A model generated the notes under the pieces. That model was not told where the DNA came from, searched no databases, and saw nothing but the letters and a program-made list of their open reading frames with translations. A stretch of DNA of 16,876 bases from Stenotrophomonas sp. (GTDB lineage: Bacteria; Pseudomonadota; Gammaproteobacteria; Xanthomonadales; Xanthomonadaceae), in NCBI GenBank assembly GCA_003248565.1, contig QFOV01000041.1, positions 1-16,876 of the forward strand, written 5' to 3'. The position numbers and the translations under genes are program-made. Below are positions 6,375 to 16,583 of the stretch, in pieces. The stretch's first letter is position 1. Each line of letters begins with the position of its first letter.

Positions 6375-6451
6375 TGGTAGCGGGGGCAGGATTTGAACCT
6401 GCGACCTTCGGGTTATGAGCCCGACGAGCTGCCAGACTGCTCCACCCCGCA
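6375..6451 (-). tRNA. Initiator tRNA-fMet (CAT)
   Basis: A 77-nt cloverleaf can be folded, with the CAT anticodon at 6415-6417 and a genomically encoded CCA at 6375-6377. Initiator hallmarks are present: an unpaired position 1-72, three consecutive G-C pairs in the anticodon stem (TCGGG CTCATAA CCCGA) and the A11-U24 pair in the D stem (GAGC/GCTC). The T arm is GCAGG-TTCAAAT-CCTGC. The 1-72 opposition reads U.U rather than the C.A of the E. coli initiator tRNA. The gene is the equivalent of metY at the head of the E. coli nusA operon. It delivers formyl-Met to IF2, which is encoded downstream. Confidence 0.97.
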
Positions 6452-6462
6452 TCAGAAGCGGA

Positions 6463-6491
6463 ATTATGAAGTAACCAAGCCGATAATGCAA
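6463..6491 (-). promoter_or_regulatory. Putative promoter of tRNA-fMet and the rimP operon
   Basis: The minus strand reads TTGCAT (6491-6486), a 17-nt spacer, then CATAAT (6468-6463), which matches 5 of 6 bases of the -10 consensus. The -35 match is weak, at 3 of 6. Transcription would start about 4-6 nt before the tRNA 5' end, after a GC-containing discriminator (TCCGC). It lies downstream of the candidate nuo terminator. Confidence 0.6.
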
Positions 6492-6532
6492 GACTTATTT
6501 ACTTCGCGTTTCTCTCAAGAAGCTGGAGAAAC

Positions 6533-6550
6533 CCGGAAAAACCCTTCCGG
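6533..6550 (-). terminator. Candidate terminator at the end of the nuo operon
   Basis: On the transcribed strand CCGGAA pairs with TTCCGG around a GGGTTT loop, and is followed by GGTTTCTCC. With a bulged base the stem can extend to 8 bp. The U-tract is short and interrupted, so efficiency is uncertain. It lies about 105 nt after the nuoN stop and before the tRNA promoter, where the nuo message would be expected to end. Confidence 0.45.
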
Positions 6551-6552
6551 TT

Positions 6553-6573
6553 GAATCACTTATCAGGTGATTC
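6553..6573 (-). other. Inverted repeat downstream of nuoN
   Basis: GAATCAC and GTGATTC form a perfect 7-bp stem with a 7-nt loop, directly next to the candidate terminator (2 nt apart). It may stabilise the nuo mRNA 3' end together with that hairpin, or be a protein-binding palindrome. Confidence 0.45.
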
Positions 6574-6636
6574 CGACCTTTCCGCTGGGCGGTGAGGCCG
6601 TCAACTCAGGAAATGAATAATACACAGTTCGCGCAG

Positions 6637-6661
6637 ATTTGTAACGTTTTTTATTACAAAT
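6637..6661. repeat. AT-rich inverted repeat spanning the nuoN stop codon
   Basis: ATTTGTAA (6637-6644) and TTACAAAT (6654-6661) are perfect 8-bp arms around a 9-nt AT-rich centre. The right arm contains the nuoN stop codon (6654-6656). The AT richness contrasts with the surrounding DNA. It could be a weak RNA hairpin or a DNA palindrome bound by a regulator; neither is proven. Confidence 0.45.
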
Positions 6662-8111
6662 GTGCAAAAGAATTGCGCATCCACTCCATGATCGGGCCCA
6701 AACCGAGCGGCAGGAACAGCAGCAGCACGGAATTCACGCCCAGCACGATACCCAGGATGCGGTCATTGTTGCGCGGCAGCGGCTCACCCACCGGCTCATC
6801 GAAGTACATGACCTTGATGACGCGCAGGTAGTAGAAGCAACCAATCACCGCACACAACACGCCAACCATGGCCAGCCACAACAGGCCACCATTGACGGCC
6901 GCGCTCAGCACCGACAGCTTGGTCCAGAAGCCTAGGAACGGCGGGATACCGGCCAGCGACGCCATGATGCACAGGACCAGGCCTGCCGTCCACGGGCTGC
7001 GTGCGTTCAGGCCCTTGAAGTCTTCGATGTTCTCGGCCTCAAAACCGGCACGCGACATCGCGATGATCGCGCCGAATGCCGCGGTCGACATGATGGCGTA
7101 GGCAATGGCGTAGAACAGCGCGGCCGAATAGCCCGCCTCGCCGCCACCGGCGATGCCCATCAGCAGGAAGCCGATGTGCGACACGGTCGAGTACGCCAGC
7201 ATGCGCTTCAGGTTGGTCTGGGCGATGGCCATCAGGTTACCGATGACCAGCGACAACGCTGCCAGGCCGGCCAGCACGTACTGCAGCTCGGTCGACAGCG
7301 GGCCAACGCCCATTTCCAGCAGGCGGTAGGCCATGCCGAACGCGGCCAGCTTCGGTGCCGAACTGATGAACAGCGCGATCGGCGCCGGTGCACCCTGGTA
7401 GACGTCGGGCAGCCACATGTGGAACGGTGCCGAACCCAGCTTGAAGGCAACGCCGGCGACCATGAACACCGCGCCGGTCAACAGCAGCAGGCGCTCATCG
7501 GAATGGGCGATGGAGACGTGGATCACGTCCAGGTGCAGCGAGCCGGTGGCGCCATAGATCAGCGACATGCCGTACAGCAACAGGCCCGAGGCCAAGGAAC
7601 CCAGCACGATGTACTTCATGCCGGCTTCGGCAGCGAGCTTGTTCTCACGGTTGCTGGCAACCAGCGCATAGGAACACAGCGCCAGCAGTTCCAGGCCCAG
7701 GTAGACCATCAGCAGGCTGCCGGCCGAGACCAGGATCATCATGCCAGCGGTGGCGAACAGGATCAGCACCGGAATCTCGCCCTGGTACAGGTTGCGCTCG
7801 CGCAGGTAGCTCCAGCCGTAGATCAGGCTCAGGCCACTGACCAGCACCACGACGGTTTTCATCACGTCGGCAGCGTTGTCACGGATGAACATCCCGTGGA
7901 ATACCTCGCCCTGCCCGCCCACGCCGTTCAACAGCATGATGAAGGCGACAGCGAGGATCGCCACCGAAATGAAATGGGTCCAGACCTTGTGCCTGGTGCT
8001 GATGAACAGATCAAGGATCAGCAGGGCAAAGGCACCGCCAATCACTACCAGTTCGGGCAGCAACGGCAGCAGGTCGGTCGTGGTCAACGGCAGAGGCGTC
8101 GGCGTGGTCAT
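6654..8111 (-). CDS. nuoN: NADH-quinone oxidoreductase subunit N (NuoN)
   Basis: NuoN is one of the three antiporter-like, proton-translocating subunits of the complex I membrane arm, located between NuoK and NuoM. The product is about 485 residues and strongly hydrophobic, with roughly 14 membrane segments. Conserved polar residues of the channel are visible: Glu141 (LGLELLALCSYAL), Lys224 (GVAFKLGSAPFHMWLPD) and Lys254 (SSAPKLAAFG), with WLPDVYQGAPAPIALF between them. Two adjacent ATG codons, 8114 and 8111, can serve as starts. The second is preferred because AGGA then lies 7 nt upstream; the codon before them, TTG, is unlikely. It is the last gene of the nuo operon and its TAA lies in an inverted repeat. 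Confidence 0.96.
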   Translation of the reverse strand: MTTPTPLPLTTTDLLPLLPELVVIGGAFALLILDLFISTRHKVWTHFISVAILAVAFIMLLNGVGGQGEVFHGMFIRDNAADVMKTVVVLVSGLSLIYGWSYLRERNLYQGEIPVLILFATAGMMILVSAGSLLMVYLGLELLALCSYALVASNRENKLAAEAGMKYIVLGSLASGLLLYGMSLIYGATGSLHLDVIHVSIAHSDERLLLLTGAVFMVAGVAFKLGSAPFHMWLPDVYQGAPAPIALFISSAPKLAAFGMAYRLLEMGVGPLSTELQYVLAGLAALSLVIGNLMAIAQTNLKRMLAYSTVSHIGFLLMGIAGGGEAGYSAALFYAIAYAIMSTAAFGAIIAMSRAGFEAENIEDFKGLNARSPWTAGLVLCIMASLAGIPPFLGFWTKLSVLSAAVNGGLLWLAMVGVLCAVIGCFYYLRVIKVMYFDEPVGEPLPRNNDRILGIVLGVNSVLLLFLPLGLGPIMEWMRNSFAHL

Positions 8112-8147
8112 CATCAAATCCTGGAATCAATACTCTCGACGAGCCGC

Positions 8148-9659
8148 TTACAGCAGCTTGCTTGAAGCGATCTGCATCGCCAGATGGGCGATGGAGGGCT
8201 CCATCAGATCGGTCAGCGGCTTGGGATAGAAGCCCAGCACCAGCGTACCGACCGCAAACACGGTCATTACCAGCCACTCGCGACCATTCATGTCCTTCAG
8301 CTCGGCGACGTGGGCATTGCCCACTTCACCGAAGAACACGCGCTTGTACAGCCACAGCGAATAGGCAGCACTGATGATCAGCGTGGTAGCAGCGCCCAGG
8401 GCAACCAGCGGATTCCACTGGAATGCGGCCAACACGATCATGAACTCACCAACGAAGCCGCTAGTACCCGGCAGACCGGAGTTGGCCATGAAGAACAGCA
8501 GTGCGAACGCCGCAAACCACGGCATCACATTCACCACGCCGCCGTAATCGGCGATGCGGCGACTGTGCATGCGGTCATACAGCACGCCCACGCAGGAGAA
8601 CATCGCGCCGGAGACGAAACCGTGCGAAACCATCTGCACCATGGCGCCCTGCAGGCCCAGGCGGGCTGCGTCGGCACTGCCGGCGTCACGTACCAGCCAC
8701 AGCGCGATGAAGGTACCCAGGGTAACGAAACCCATGTGCGCGACCGACGAATAAGCAATCAGCTTCTTCATGTCGTCCTGCACCATCGCCACCAGGCCAA
8801 CGTAGATCACCGCCACCAGCGACAACGCGATCACCAGCCAGGCCCACTCGTGGCTCGCGTCCGGAACGATCGGCAGGTTGAAACGCAGGAAACCATAGCC
8901 GCCGATCTTCAGTGCGATCGCCGCCAGGATCACCGAGCCGGCAGTCGGCGCTTCAACGTGCGCGTCCGGCAGCCAGGTGTGCACCGGGAACATCGGCACC
9001 TTGACCGCGAAGGCGATCAGGAAGGCGAAGAATATCCAGGTCTGCTCCTTGGCCGACAGCTGCAGCTGGTACAGGTCAACCAGCTGGAAGCTGCCACCCT
9101 TCAGGTACAGGTAGATCAGCGCCACCAGCATCAGCACCGAGCCGAGGAAGGTGTACAGGAAGAACTTCATCGCCGCGTAGATGCGACGCGGACCGCCCCA
9201 GACGCCGATGATCAGGAACATCGGGATCAGCATGGCTTCGAAGAACACGTAGAACAGCATCGCGTCGGTGGCGGCGAAAATACCGACCGTCACGCCTTCC
9301 AGGATCAGGAAGGCCGCCACGTACTGGTTGACGCGCTTGTCGACCACGCCCCAGGCACCGATCAGGGCCAACACGCCGATCAGCGTGGTCAGCAGGATCA
9401 GGGCAATGGCGATGCCGTCGACGGCCAGGTTGTAGCCGATGTCGAACGCCGGGATCCACGGGTGCTGTTCGACGAACTGCATCACATCGGCCGCGCCGCG
9501 GTCATAGCCGCTGAGCAGGCCGAGGCTGAGCAGGAAGGTAAGCAATGCGACCGCCAGGGATGCCCAACGGGCAGCCTGGGCGTTACGCAAGGCGAGGATC
9601 AATGCACCACCGATGATCGGCAGCCAGATGAGAATGCTAAGTAGAGGCCAGTTCGACAC
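8148..9659 (-). CDS. nuoM: NADH-quinone oxidoreductase subunit M (NuoM)
   Basis: NuoM is an antiporter-like proton-pumping subunit of complex I, set between NuoL and NuoN. The 503-residue protein has about 14 membrane segments. Glu141 (FYVFFEAMLIPMF), Lys220 (FAVKVPMFPVHTWLPDAHVE), Lys251 and Glu405 (GFVGEFMIVL) correspond to E. coli Glu144, Lys234, Lys265 and Glu407, the residues essential for pumping. The start is GTG at 9659 (MSNWPLLSILIWLP), as no better start gives the conserved N-terminus; the ribosome binding site is weak (GGAA 8 nt upstream). It lies 19 nt after nuoL and about 36 nt before nuoN. Confidence 0.97.
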   Translation of the reverse strand: MSNWPLLSILIWLPIIGGALILALRNAQAARWASLAVALLTFLLSLGLLSGYDRGAADVMQFVEQHPWIPAFDIGYNLAVDGIAIALILLTTLIGVLALIGAWGVVDKRVNQYVAAFLILEGVTVGIFAATDAMLFYVFFEAMLIPMFLIIGVWGGPRRIYAAMKFFLYTFLGSVLMLVALIYLYLKGGSFQLVDLYQLQLSAKEQTWIFFAFLIAFAVKVPMFPVHTWLPDAHVEAPTAGSVILAAIALKIGGYGFLRFNLPIVPDASHEWAWLVIALSLVAVIYVGLVAMVQDDMKKLIAYSSVAHMGFVTLGTFIALWLVRDAGSADAARLGLQGAMVQMVSHGFVSGAMFSCVGVLYDRMHSRRIADYGGVVNVMPWFAAFALLFFMANSGLPGTSGFVGEFMIVLAAFQWNPLVALGAATTLIISAAYSLWLYKRVFFGEVGNAHVAELKDMNGREWLVMTVFAVGTLVLGFYPKPLTDLMEPSIAHLAMQIASSKLL

Positions 9660-9678
9660 GTCTTCTATTCCGTACAGG

Positions 9679-11793
<2,115 letters not shown>

Positions 11794-11800
11794 CTTCGGA

Positions 11801-12106
11801 TCAGCCCTTCAGCGAATCGACTTCGCCCACGTTGATGGTGTGGCGAGTACGGAACAAGGTCACCAGGATCGCGAGGCCGATTGCAGCTTCGGCTGCGGCC
11901 ACGGTCAGGATGAAGAACACGAACAGCTGACCGGCGGTGTCGCCCAGCTCACGCGAGAAGGCGATGAAGTTGATGTTCACCGACAACAGCATCAGTTCGA
12001 TCGACATCAACAACACGATGATGTTCTTGCGGTTGAGGAAGATGCCGGCAACGCTGATGCAGAACATCACCGCGCCCAGCGCAAGCATATGGCCCAGGGA
12101 AATCAT
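11801..12106 (-). CDS. nuoK: NADH-quinone oxidoreductase subunit K (NuoK)
   Basis: NuoK is a small three-helix membrane subunit (MrpC-like) that forms part of the proton path next to NuoN and NuoJ. The 101-residue length is typical of the family. Glu37 (LLMSIELMLLSVNINF) and Glu73 (VAAAEAAIGLAI) match the two conserved intramembrane glutamates, E36 and E72 in E. coli. The ATG at 12106 overlaps the nuoJ stop as ATGA, and a full AGGAGG lies 7 nt upstream inside nuoJ, so translation is probably coupled and strong. Confidence 0.97.
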   Translation of the reverse strand: MISLGHMLALGAVMFCISVAGIFLNRKNIIVLLMSIELMLLSVNINFIAFSRELGDTAGQLFVFFILTVAAAEAAIGLAILVTLFRTRHTINVGEVDSLKG

Positions 12107-12756
12107 GGCTTGGCCTCCTCGCCACCGTCATGTTGCGTATCAACCTGCACCACCGGCTTCTCGGCGGCCATCTTGACCATGCGCAGGCGGTCTTTTGCCT
12201 TGGTCATGGTCTGCTCGGTCGGGTTCTGCGTCTTCAGGCCTTCGCGACGGCGCAGGGTCAGCATCACGGCTGCAACCACGGCGACGGTCAGGATCACGGC
12301 CGCGAACTCGAACGGCAGCAGGTATTCAGTGAACAGGCTGCGTGCCAGCCAGGTGATGTTGGACGTATCGGCGGCCACCGCAGCGGCGTTGTCCACCGGG
12401 AACGGCGCGGTACGTGCTTTGACCCCGATCAGGGTCAGCATCTGCACCAGCATCACCACCGCGACCACCAGGCCGACCGGCAGGTAACGCACCCAGCCTT
12501 CACGCAGGTTGGTGGTATCGATGTCCAGCATCATCACCACGAACAGGAACAACACCATCACCGCGCCGACGTAGACCAGCACCAGGGTGACGCCAAGGAA
12601 CTCCGCCCCCACCAGCAGCCATACGCAGGCGATGGAGAAGAAGGTCAGGATCAAGCACAGCACGGCGTACACCGGGTTGCGCACACTGATCACCGCTGCC
12701 GCGGAAATGCCGGCAATGATGGAGAAGAACCAGAAACAAATATTTACCCAATCCAT
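12103..12756 (-). CDS. nuoJ: NADH-quinone oxidoreductase subunit J (NuoJ)
   Basis: NuoJ is a membrane subunit of complex I with about five helices; its third helix takes part in the conformational change that links quinone chemistry to pumping. The 217-residue product begins MDWVNICFWFFSIIAGISA and contains the conserved VYVGAVMVLFLFVVMMLDI segment at about 61-79. A hydrophilic C-terminal tail of about 45 residues makes it longer than E. coli NuoJ (184). The ATG at 12756 has GAGG 7 nt upstream. It is 9 nt from nuoI and overlaps nuoK by 4 bp. Confidence 0.96.
   Translation of the reverse strand: MDWVNICFWFFSIIAGISAAAVISVRNPVYAVLCLILTFFSIACVWLLVGAEFLGVTLVLVYVGAVMVLFLFVVMMLDIDTTNLREGWVRYLPVGLVVAVVMLVQMLTLIGVKARTAPFPVDNAAAVAADTSNITWLARSLFTEYLLPFEFAAVILTVAVVAAVMLTLRRREGLKTQNPTEQTMTKAKDRLRMVKMAAEKPVVQVDTQHDGGEEAKP
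12114..12119 (-). promoter_or_regulatory. Strong ribosome binding site of nuoK inside nuoJ
   Basis: A full AGGAGG on the minus strand lies 7 nt before the nuoK ATG. It sits in the last codons of nuoJ, so nuoJ and nuoK translation are likely coupled. Confidence 0.75.
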
Positions 12757-12765
12757 CTCAAGACC

Positions 12766-13254
12766 TCAGCGGAAGGCGGCGTCGGCGGCACGGCGCTCGG
12801 CGATTTCGGCTTCAAGCCGGTCGCCAATTGCCAGCAGCTGCGGCTTGGTGATGATGTTCTCGCCACGCTTCTCGAAGTGGTACTCGAGAATGTGGGTCTC
12901 GACGATCGAGTCCACCGGGCAGCTTTCTTCGCAGAAGCCGCAGAAGATGCACTTGAACAGGTCGATTTCGTAACGCGTGGTACGGCGGGTGCCGTCTTCG
13001 CGCTTGGCCGAGTCGATGGTGATCGCCAGTGCCGGGCATACCGCTTCGCACAGTTTGCAGGCAATGCAGCGCTCTTCACCGTTGGGATAACGGCGCAGGG
13101 CGTGCAGGCCACGGAAACGCGGCGACTGCGGGAACTTCTCCATCGGGTACATCACGGTGTACTTGGGCTTGAACGTGTATTTCAACGTCAGCCACAAGCC
13201 GCCGAGCAACTCCAGGAGCAGCAGGCTTTTGAAATAGTGGGTGATCTTATTCAT
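12766..13254 (-). CDS. nuoI: NADH-quinone oxidoreductase subunit I (NuoI)
   Basis: NuoI is the peripheral-arm ferredoxin-like subunit that carries Fe-S clusters N6a and N6b and passes electrons from NuoG towards NuoB and quinone. The 162-residue protein has two complete 4Fe-4S motifs: Cys63, 66, 69 and 73 (CIACKLCEAVCP) and Cys102, 105, 108 and 112 (CIFCGFCEESCP). The amphipathic N-terminal helix (about 1-30) would rest on the membrane. The ATG at 13254 is 3 nt after the nuoH stop, with AAGG about 11 nt upstream. Length and motifs are those of the group with eight cysteine ligands and no insertion. Confidence 0.98.
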   Translation of the reverse strand: MNKITHYFKSLLLLELLGGLWLTLKYTFKPKYTVMYPMEKFPQSPRFRGLHALRRYPNGEERCIACKLCEAVCPALAITIDSAKREDGTRRTTRYEIDLFKCIFCGFCEESCPVDSIVETHILEYHFEKRGENIITKPQLLAIGDRLEAEIAERRAADAAFR

Positions 13255-13257
13255 GAA

Positions 13258-14352
13258 TCAAACGCCCTTCTGGATCACGCCGTAGAACACCATCAGTGCC
13301 GTCACCGCGATCCAGAAAATGGTCAGCGGGATGAACACCTTCCAGCCCAGACGCATGATCTGGTCATAACGGAAGCGCGGGAAGCTGGCACGGAACCAGA
13401 TGTACGCACTGGCGAAGAACAGCACCTTGAGCAGCAGCCACGGCCAACCGCCGGTCCAGATCCAGTTGATCCACGGCGAGATGTCGGCCGTGATCCAACC
13501 CTGGAGCGGGCTCAGCCAGCCACCGAGGAAGAAGATCGAGATCAGGAAGCTGACCAGGATCATGTTGGCGTACTCGGCCAGGAAGAACAGTGCGAACGCA
13601 CCGCCGGAGTACTCCACCATGTGCCCGGCAACGATTTCCGACTCGCCTTCGACCACGTCGAACGGCGCGCGGTTGGTTTCGGCAACGCCGGACACCCAGT
13701 ACACGACGAACAGCGGGAACAACGGCAGCAGGAACCAGTCGAACAGACCCGAATTGCCCTTCTGCGCCAGCACGATGTCGGTCAGGTTCAAGCTGCCGGC
13801 GGCAATCATCACGCCGACCAGGGCGAAGCCCATCGCGATTTCGTAGCTGACCACCTGAGCGGCCGAACGCATCGCACCGAGGAAGGCGTACTTGGAGTTG
13901 GAAGCCCAACCCGCGAGGATCACGCCGTACACGCCCAGCGAGGTCATCGCCAGCAGGTACAGCAGACCAACGTTGGCGTTGGACAGCACCAGCTTGTAAT
14001 CGAACGGAACCACCGCCCACGCCGCGAACGACGGTGCCAGCACAATCAGCGGCGCGATGATGTACATCGCCTTGTGTGCGCTGGCCGGGGCAATGATTTC
14101 CTTGAACAGCAGCTTGGTGACGTCGGCGAAGGCCTGCAGCAGGCCGCCCAGACCGACATACATCGGCCCGTGGCGCACGTGCATCCAGCCGATCAGCTTG
14201 CGCTCCCACAACACGTAGAAGGCAACCGAAATGATCACCGGCATGGCGATCAAGAGGATCTTGATCACCGTCCACAGCACGATGCCGATGTCACCCAGTG
14301 ACATGAACCACTGGAACAAGGGCTCGATCGCGTTTAACAGCAACTCGTTCAT
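13258..14352 (-). CDS. nuoH: NADH-quinone oxidoreductase subunit H (NuoH)
   Basis: NuoH is the membrane subunit that, with NuoB and NuoD, forms the quinone-binding chamber and links the peripheral arm to the membrane arm. The 364-residue product (E. coli 325) has about 8-9 membrane helices. It contains the conserved loops LWERKLIGWMHVRHGPMYVG (about 48-67), GWASNSKYAFLGAMRSAAQV and NRAPFDVVEGESEIVAGHMV, the last being the acidic loop near the quinone tunnel. The ATG at 14352 overlaps the nuoG stop by 4 bp (ATGA). The C-terminal segment FIPLTIFWIAVTALMVF is the last helix. Confidence 0.97.
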   Translation of the reverse strand: MNELLLNAIEPLFQWFMSLGDIGIVLWTVIKILLIAMPVIISVAFYVLWERKLIGWMHVRHGPMYVGLGGLLQAFADVTKLLFKEIIAPASAHKAMYIIAPLIVLAPSFAAWAVVPFDYKLVLSNANVGLLYLLAMTSLGVYGVILAGWASNSKYAFLGAMRSAAQVVSYEIAMGFALVGVMIAAGSLNLTDIVLAQKGNSGLFDWFLLPLFPLFVVYWVSGVAETNRAPFDVVEGESEIVAGHMVEYSGGAFALFFLAEYANMILVSFLISIFFLGGWLSPLQGWITADISPWINWIWTGGWPWLLLKVLFFASAYIWFRASFPRFRYDQIMRLGWKVFIPLTIFWIAVTALMVFYGVIQKGV

Positions 14353-16583
14353 GCAGCCACCACCGTTACCCGAGCGGCACCCAGCGGCGCGGTTGCGCCG
14401 TGGCCCGATTCAATCCACACCGTACCGGCGGCGACGCGGGCGTCGACCACGACCGACAGCGTGGCGCGACCAGCGTCGGTACCGACCTTGGCCATCTGGC
14501 CTTCGCTCAGCTGCAGACGCGCAGCGTCGTCGGCATTGAGCACGATGCGCGGATCGTTGTTGAGCGGATGCGACTGCAGCGCCTGCGCACGACGCACGAC
14601 GGCATCGGTACGGTAGATCGCCGGGGTCGAAGCCACTTCGAAGCCCTCGCCTGCCAGCTGCGGCTGCGCCGAAGCGGCAACCTTGACCGTGACCGGCTGC
14701 AGGCCAGCACGCAGGCCTGCCAGATCGGTGAAACCGAAACCGGCCAACTGCATGTCACCGCCCAGCGCACGCAGCACGCGCCAGCCCTCACGGGCCTCGC
14801 CCTGCAGCTTGCCGCCAGCACGGGCGACCTGGTTGCGGCCGTCCAGATTGGTCAGCGTCGCGTCGATTTCCGGCAGCGCGCCAATCGGCAGGATTACATC
14901 GGCCACATCGCGGGTCGAGGTGCAGGCGAAGTGGCTGAAGGCCACGACCTTGGCACCGGCCAGCGCCTTGCGTGCAGCGGCGGTATCGGCGAAGTCCAGG
15001 CCCGGCTCGATGCCGTACAGGGCATAGGCCTTGCGCGGCTGCGCCAGCATTGCATTGACGTCCTTGCCGGCCGGCAGCACGCCAACCTGGGCCAGACCCA
15101 CGGCATTCGCACCCTGCGGGATGCGGCACAGCTTGGCGCCGGTGGCAGCGGCAAACGCACTGGCAGCAGCACGGATGGCAGCGGCCTGCGGGTGATTCTC
15201 GGCAATCGCGCCGACGATGATGACGGTGTTGTTGCCACCCTTCACCGCGTCGACCAGCTGCGCGTTGCCCAGCGTCTCGACGAAGCGCGACGGTGCAACG
15301 ATGTGCTTGCCAGCCAGCTTGAACGCGAAGTCGAAATCGACCGGGTTGATCGAATGGATCTTGGCGCCGTTGCTGGTCTGCGCCTTGCGCAGGCGAGCGT
15401 GCAGCAGCGGCAGCTCGTGGCGGATATTGCTACCCAGCACGACGATCTGATCTGCGTGTTCGATCTCGGCCAGCGACATGCCGAAGGCTTCGGCAACCGG
15501 CGCATCGGAGAAGTCGCGGTTGTTGATGCGGTGGTCGATGTTGTTCGAACCAAGGCCAGCGGCCAGGCGGGCCAGCAATGCACCCTCCTCGTTCGAGGTT
15601 GCCGGGTGCACCAGCACGCCGAGCTCATCGCCACGGTTGGCTTCGAAGATTTCGCAGGCAGCGGCCAGACCTTCGGCCCAGCTCACTTCCTTCCACTCGC
15701 CATTGACCTTCTGCAGCGGCTTGACCGCGCGGTCGGCCGCATACAGGCCCTGGTGCGAATAACGATCACGATCGGACAGCCAGCACTCGTTGACCAGTTC
15801 GTTGTCACGCGGCACCGCACGCAGCACTTCGCCGCGACGGGTGTGCAGGAACAGGTTCGAGCCCATCGCGTCGTGGTAACCCAGCGACTCGCGTGCAGTC
15901 AGTTCCCACGGACGTGCCTTGAACTGGAACACCTTGTTGGTCAGCGCGCCGACCGGGCACACGTCGATGACGTTGCCGGACAGCTCGGTGGTCAGCGGCT
16001 TGCCGTCATAGGTGCCGATCTGCAGGTTTTCACCACGCGACATGCCACCCAGTTCGTAGGTGCCAGCGACTTCAGCGGTGAAGCGCACGCAACGGGTGCA
16101 CTGGATGCAGCGGGTCATCTCGGTGGCGACCAGCGGCCCCATGTCCTCGTCGACCACGACGCGCTTGCGCTCGTTGAAGCGGCTGACCGAACGGCCGTAA
16201 CCCAGCGACACGTCCTGCAGCTCGCACTCGCCGCCCTGGTCGCAGATCGGGCAGTCCAGCGGGTGGTTGATGAGCAGGAACTCCATCACCGAACGCTGGT
16301 ACTTGAGCGCCTTCTCGTTGCGGGTCTGGATCTTCATGCCATCCATGACCGGGGTAGCGCAGGCCGGCGACGGCTTGGGCGACTTTTCAACGTCGACCAG
16401 GCACATGCGGCAGTTTGCGGCGATCGGCAGCTTCTCGTGGTAGCAGAAGCGCGGAATCGGGATGCCAGCCTTGTCGGCGGCCTGGATGATCATCGAACCC
16501 TTGGGTACGACCAGGGACTGACCATCGATATCGATGGTCACGTGATCCGGCGGTACATTGGGATTTACCGGTTGCGCGCTCAT
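14349..16583 (-). CDS. nuoG: NADH-quinone oxidoreductase subunit G (NuoG)
   Basis: NuoG is the largest peripheral-arm subunit; it wires electrons from NuoF to NuoI. The 744-residue product shows the 2Fe-2S ligands Cys47, 58, 61 and 75 (cluster N1b). It also has His107 with Cys111, 114 and 120 (HPLDCPICDQGGEC, cluster N5), and Cys159, 162, 165 and 209 (CIQCTRC and DVCPVGAL, cluster N4). A molybdopterin-oxidoreductase-like domain without an expected cofactor follows from about residue 225. The Cys-x2-Cys-x3-Cys ligands of cluster N7, found in E. coli NuoG, are missing (ARESLGYHDAMGSN at that place). The protein is also shorter than the E. coli form (about 908), so it resembles the mitochondrial and alphaproteobacterial type. 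It overlaps both neighbours by 4 bp. Confidence 0.97.
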   Translation of the reverse strand: MSAQPVNPNVPPDHVTIDIDGQSLVVPKGSMIIQAADKAGIPIPRFCYHEKLPIAANCRMCLVDVEKSPKPSPACATPVMDGMKIQTRNEKALKYQRSVMEFLLINHPLDCPICDQGGECELQDVSLGYGRSVSRFNERKRVVVDEDMGPLVATEMTRCIQCTRCVRFTAEVAGTYELGGMSRGENLQIGTYDGKPLTTELSGNVIDVCPVGALTNKVFQFKARPWELTARESLGYHDAMGSNLFLHTRRGEVLRAVPRDNELVNECWLSDRDRYSHQGLYAADRAVKPLQKVNGEWKEVSWAEGLAAACEIFEANRGDELGVLVHPATSNEEGALLARLAAGLGSNNIDHRINNRDFSDAPVAEAFGMSLAEIEHADQIVVLGSNIRHELPLLHARLRKAQTSNGAKIHSINPVDFDFAFKLAGKHIVAPSRFVETLGNAQLVDAVKGGNNTVIIVGAIAENHPQAAAIRAAASAFAAATGAKLCRIPQGANAVGLAQVGVLPAGKDVNAMLAQPRKAYALYGIEPGLDFADTAAARKALAGAKVVAFSHFACTSTRDVADVILPIGALPEIDATLTNLDGRNQVARAGGKLQGEAREGWRVLRALGGDMQLAGFGFTDLAGLRAGLQPVTVKVAASAQPQLAGEGFEVASTPAIYRTDAVVRRAQALQSHPLNNDPRIVLNADDAARLQLSEGQMAKVGTDAGRATLSVVVDARVAAGTVWIESGHGATAPLGAARVTVVAA

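Noticed and set aside
6198..6491. Open frame of 97 codons on the minus strand covering the tRNA and hairpin array
   Set aside because: It reads through the tRNA-fMet gene and six hairpins, and has no ribosome binding site or recognisable domain.
6645..6653. T-run on the plus strand as a terminator for a plus-strand gene
   Set aside because: No plus-strand gene leads into it, and it is the centre of an AT-rich inverted repeat with no GC-rich stem.
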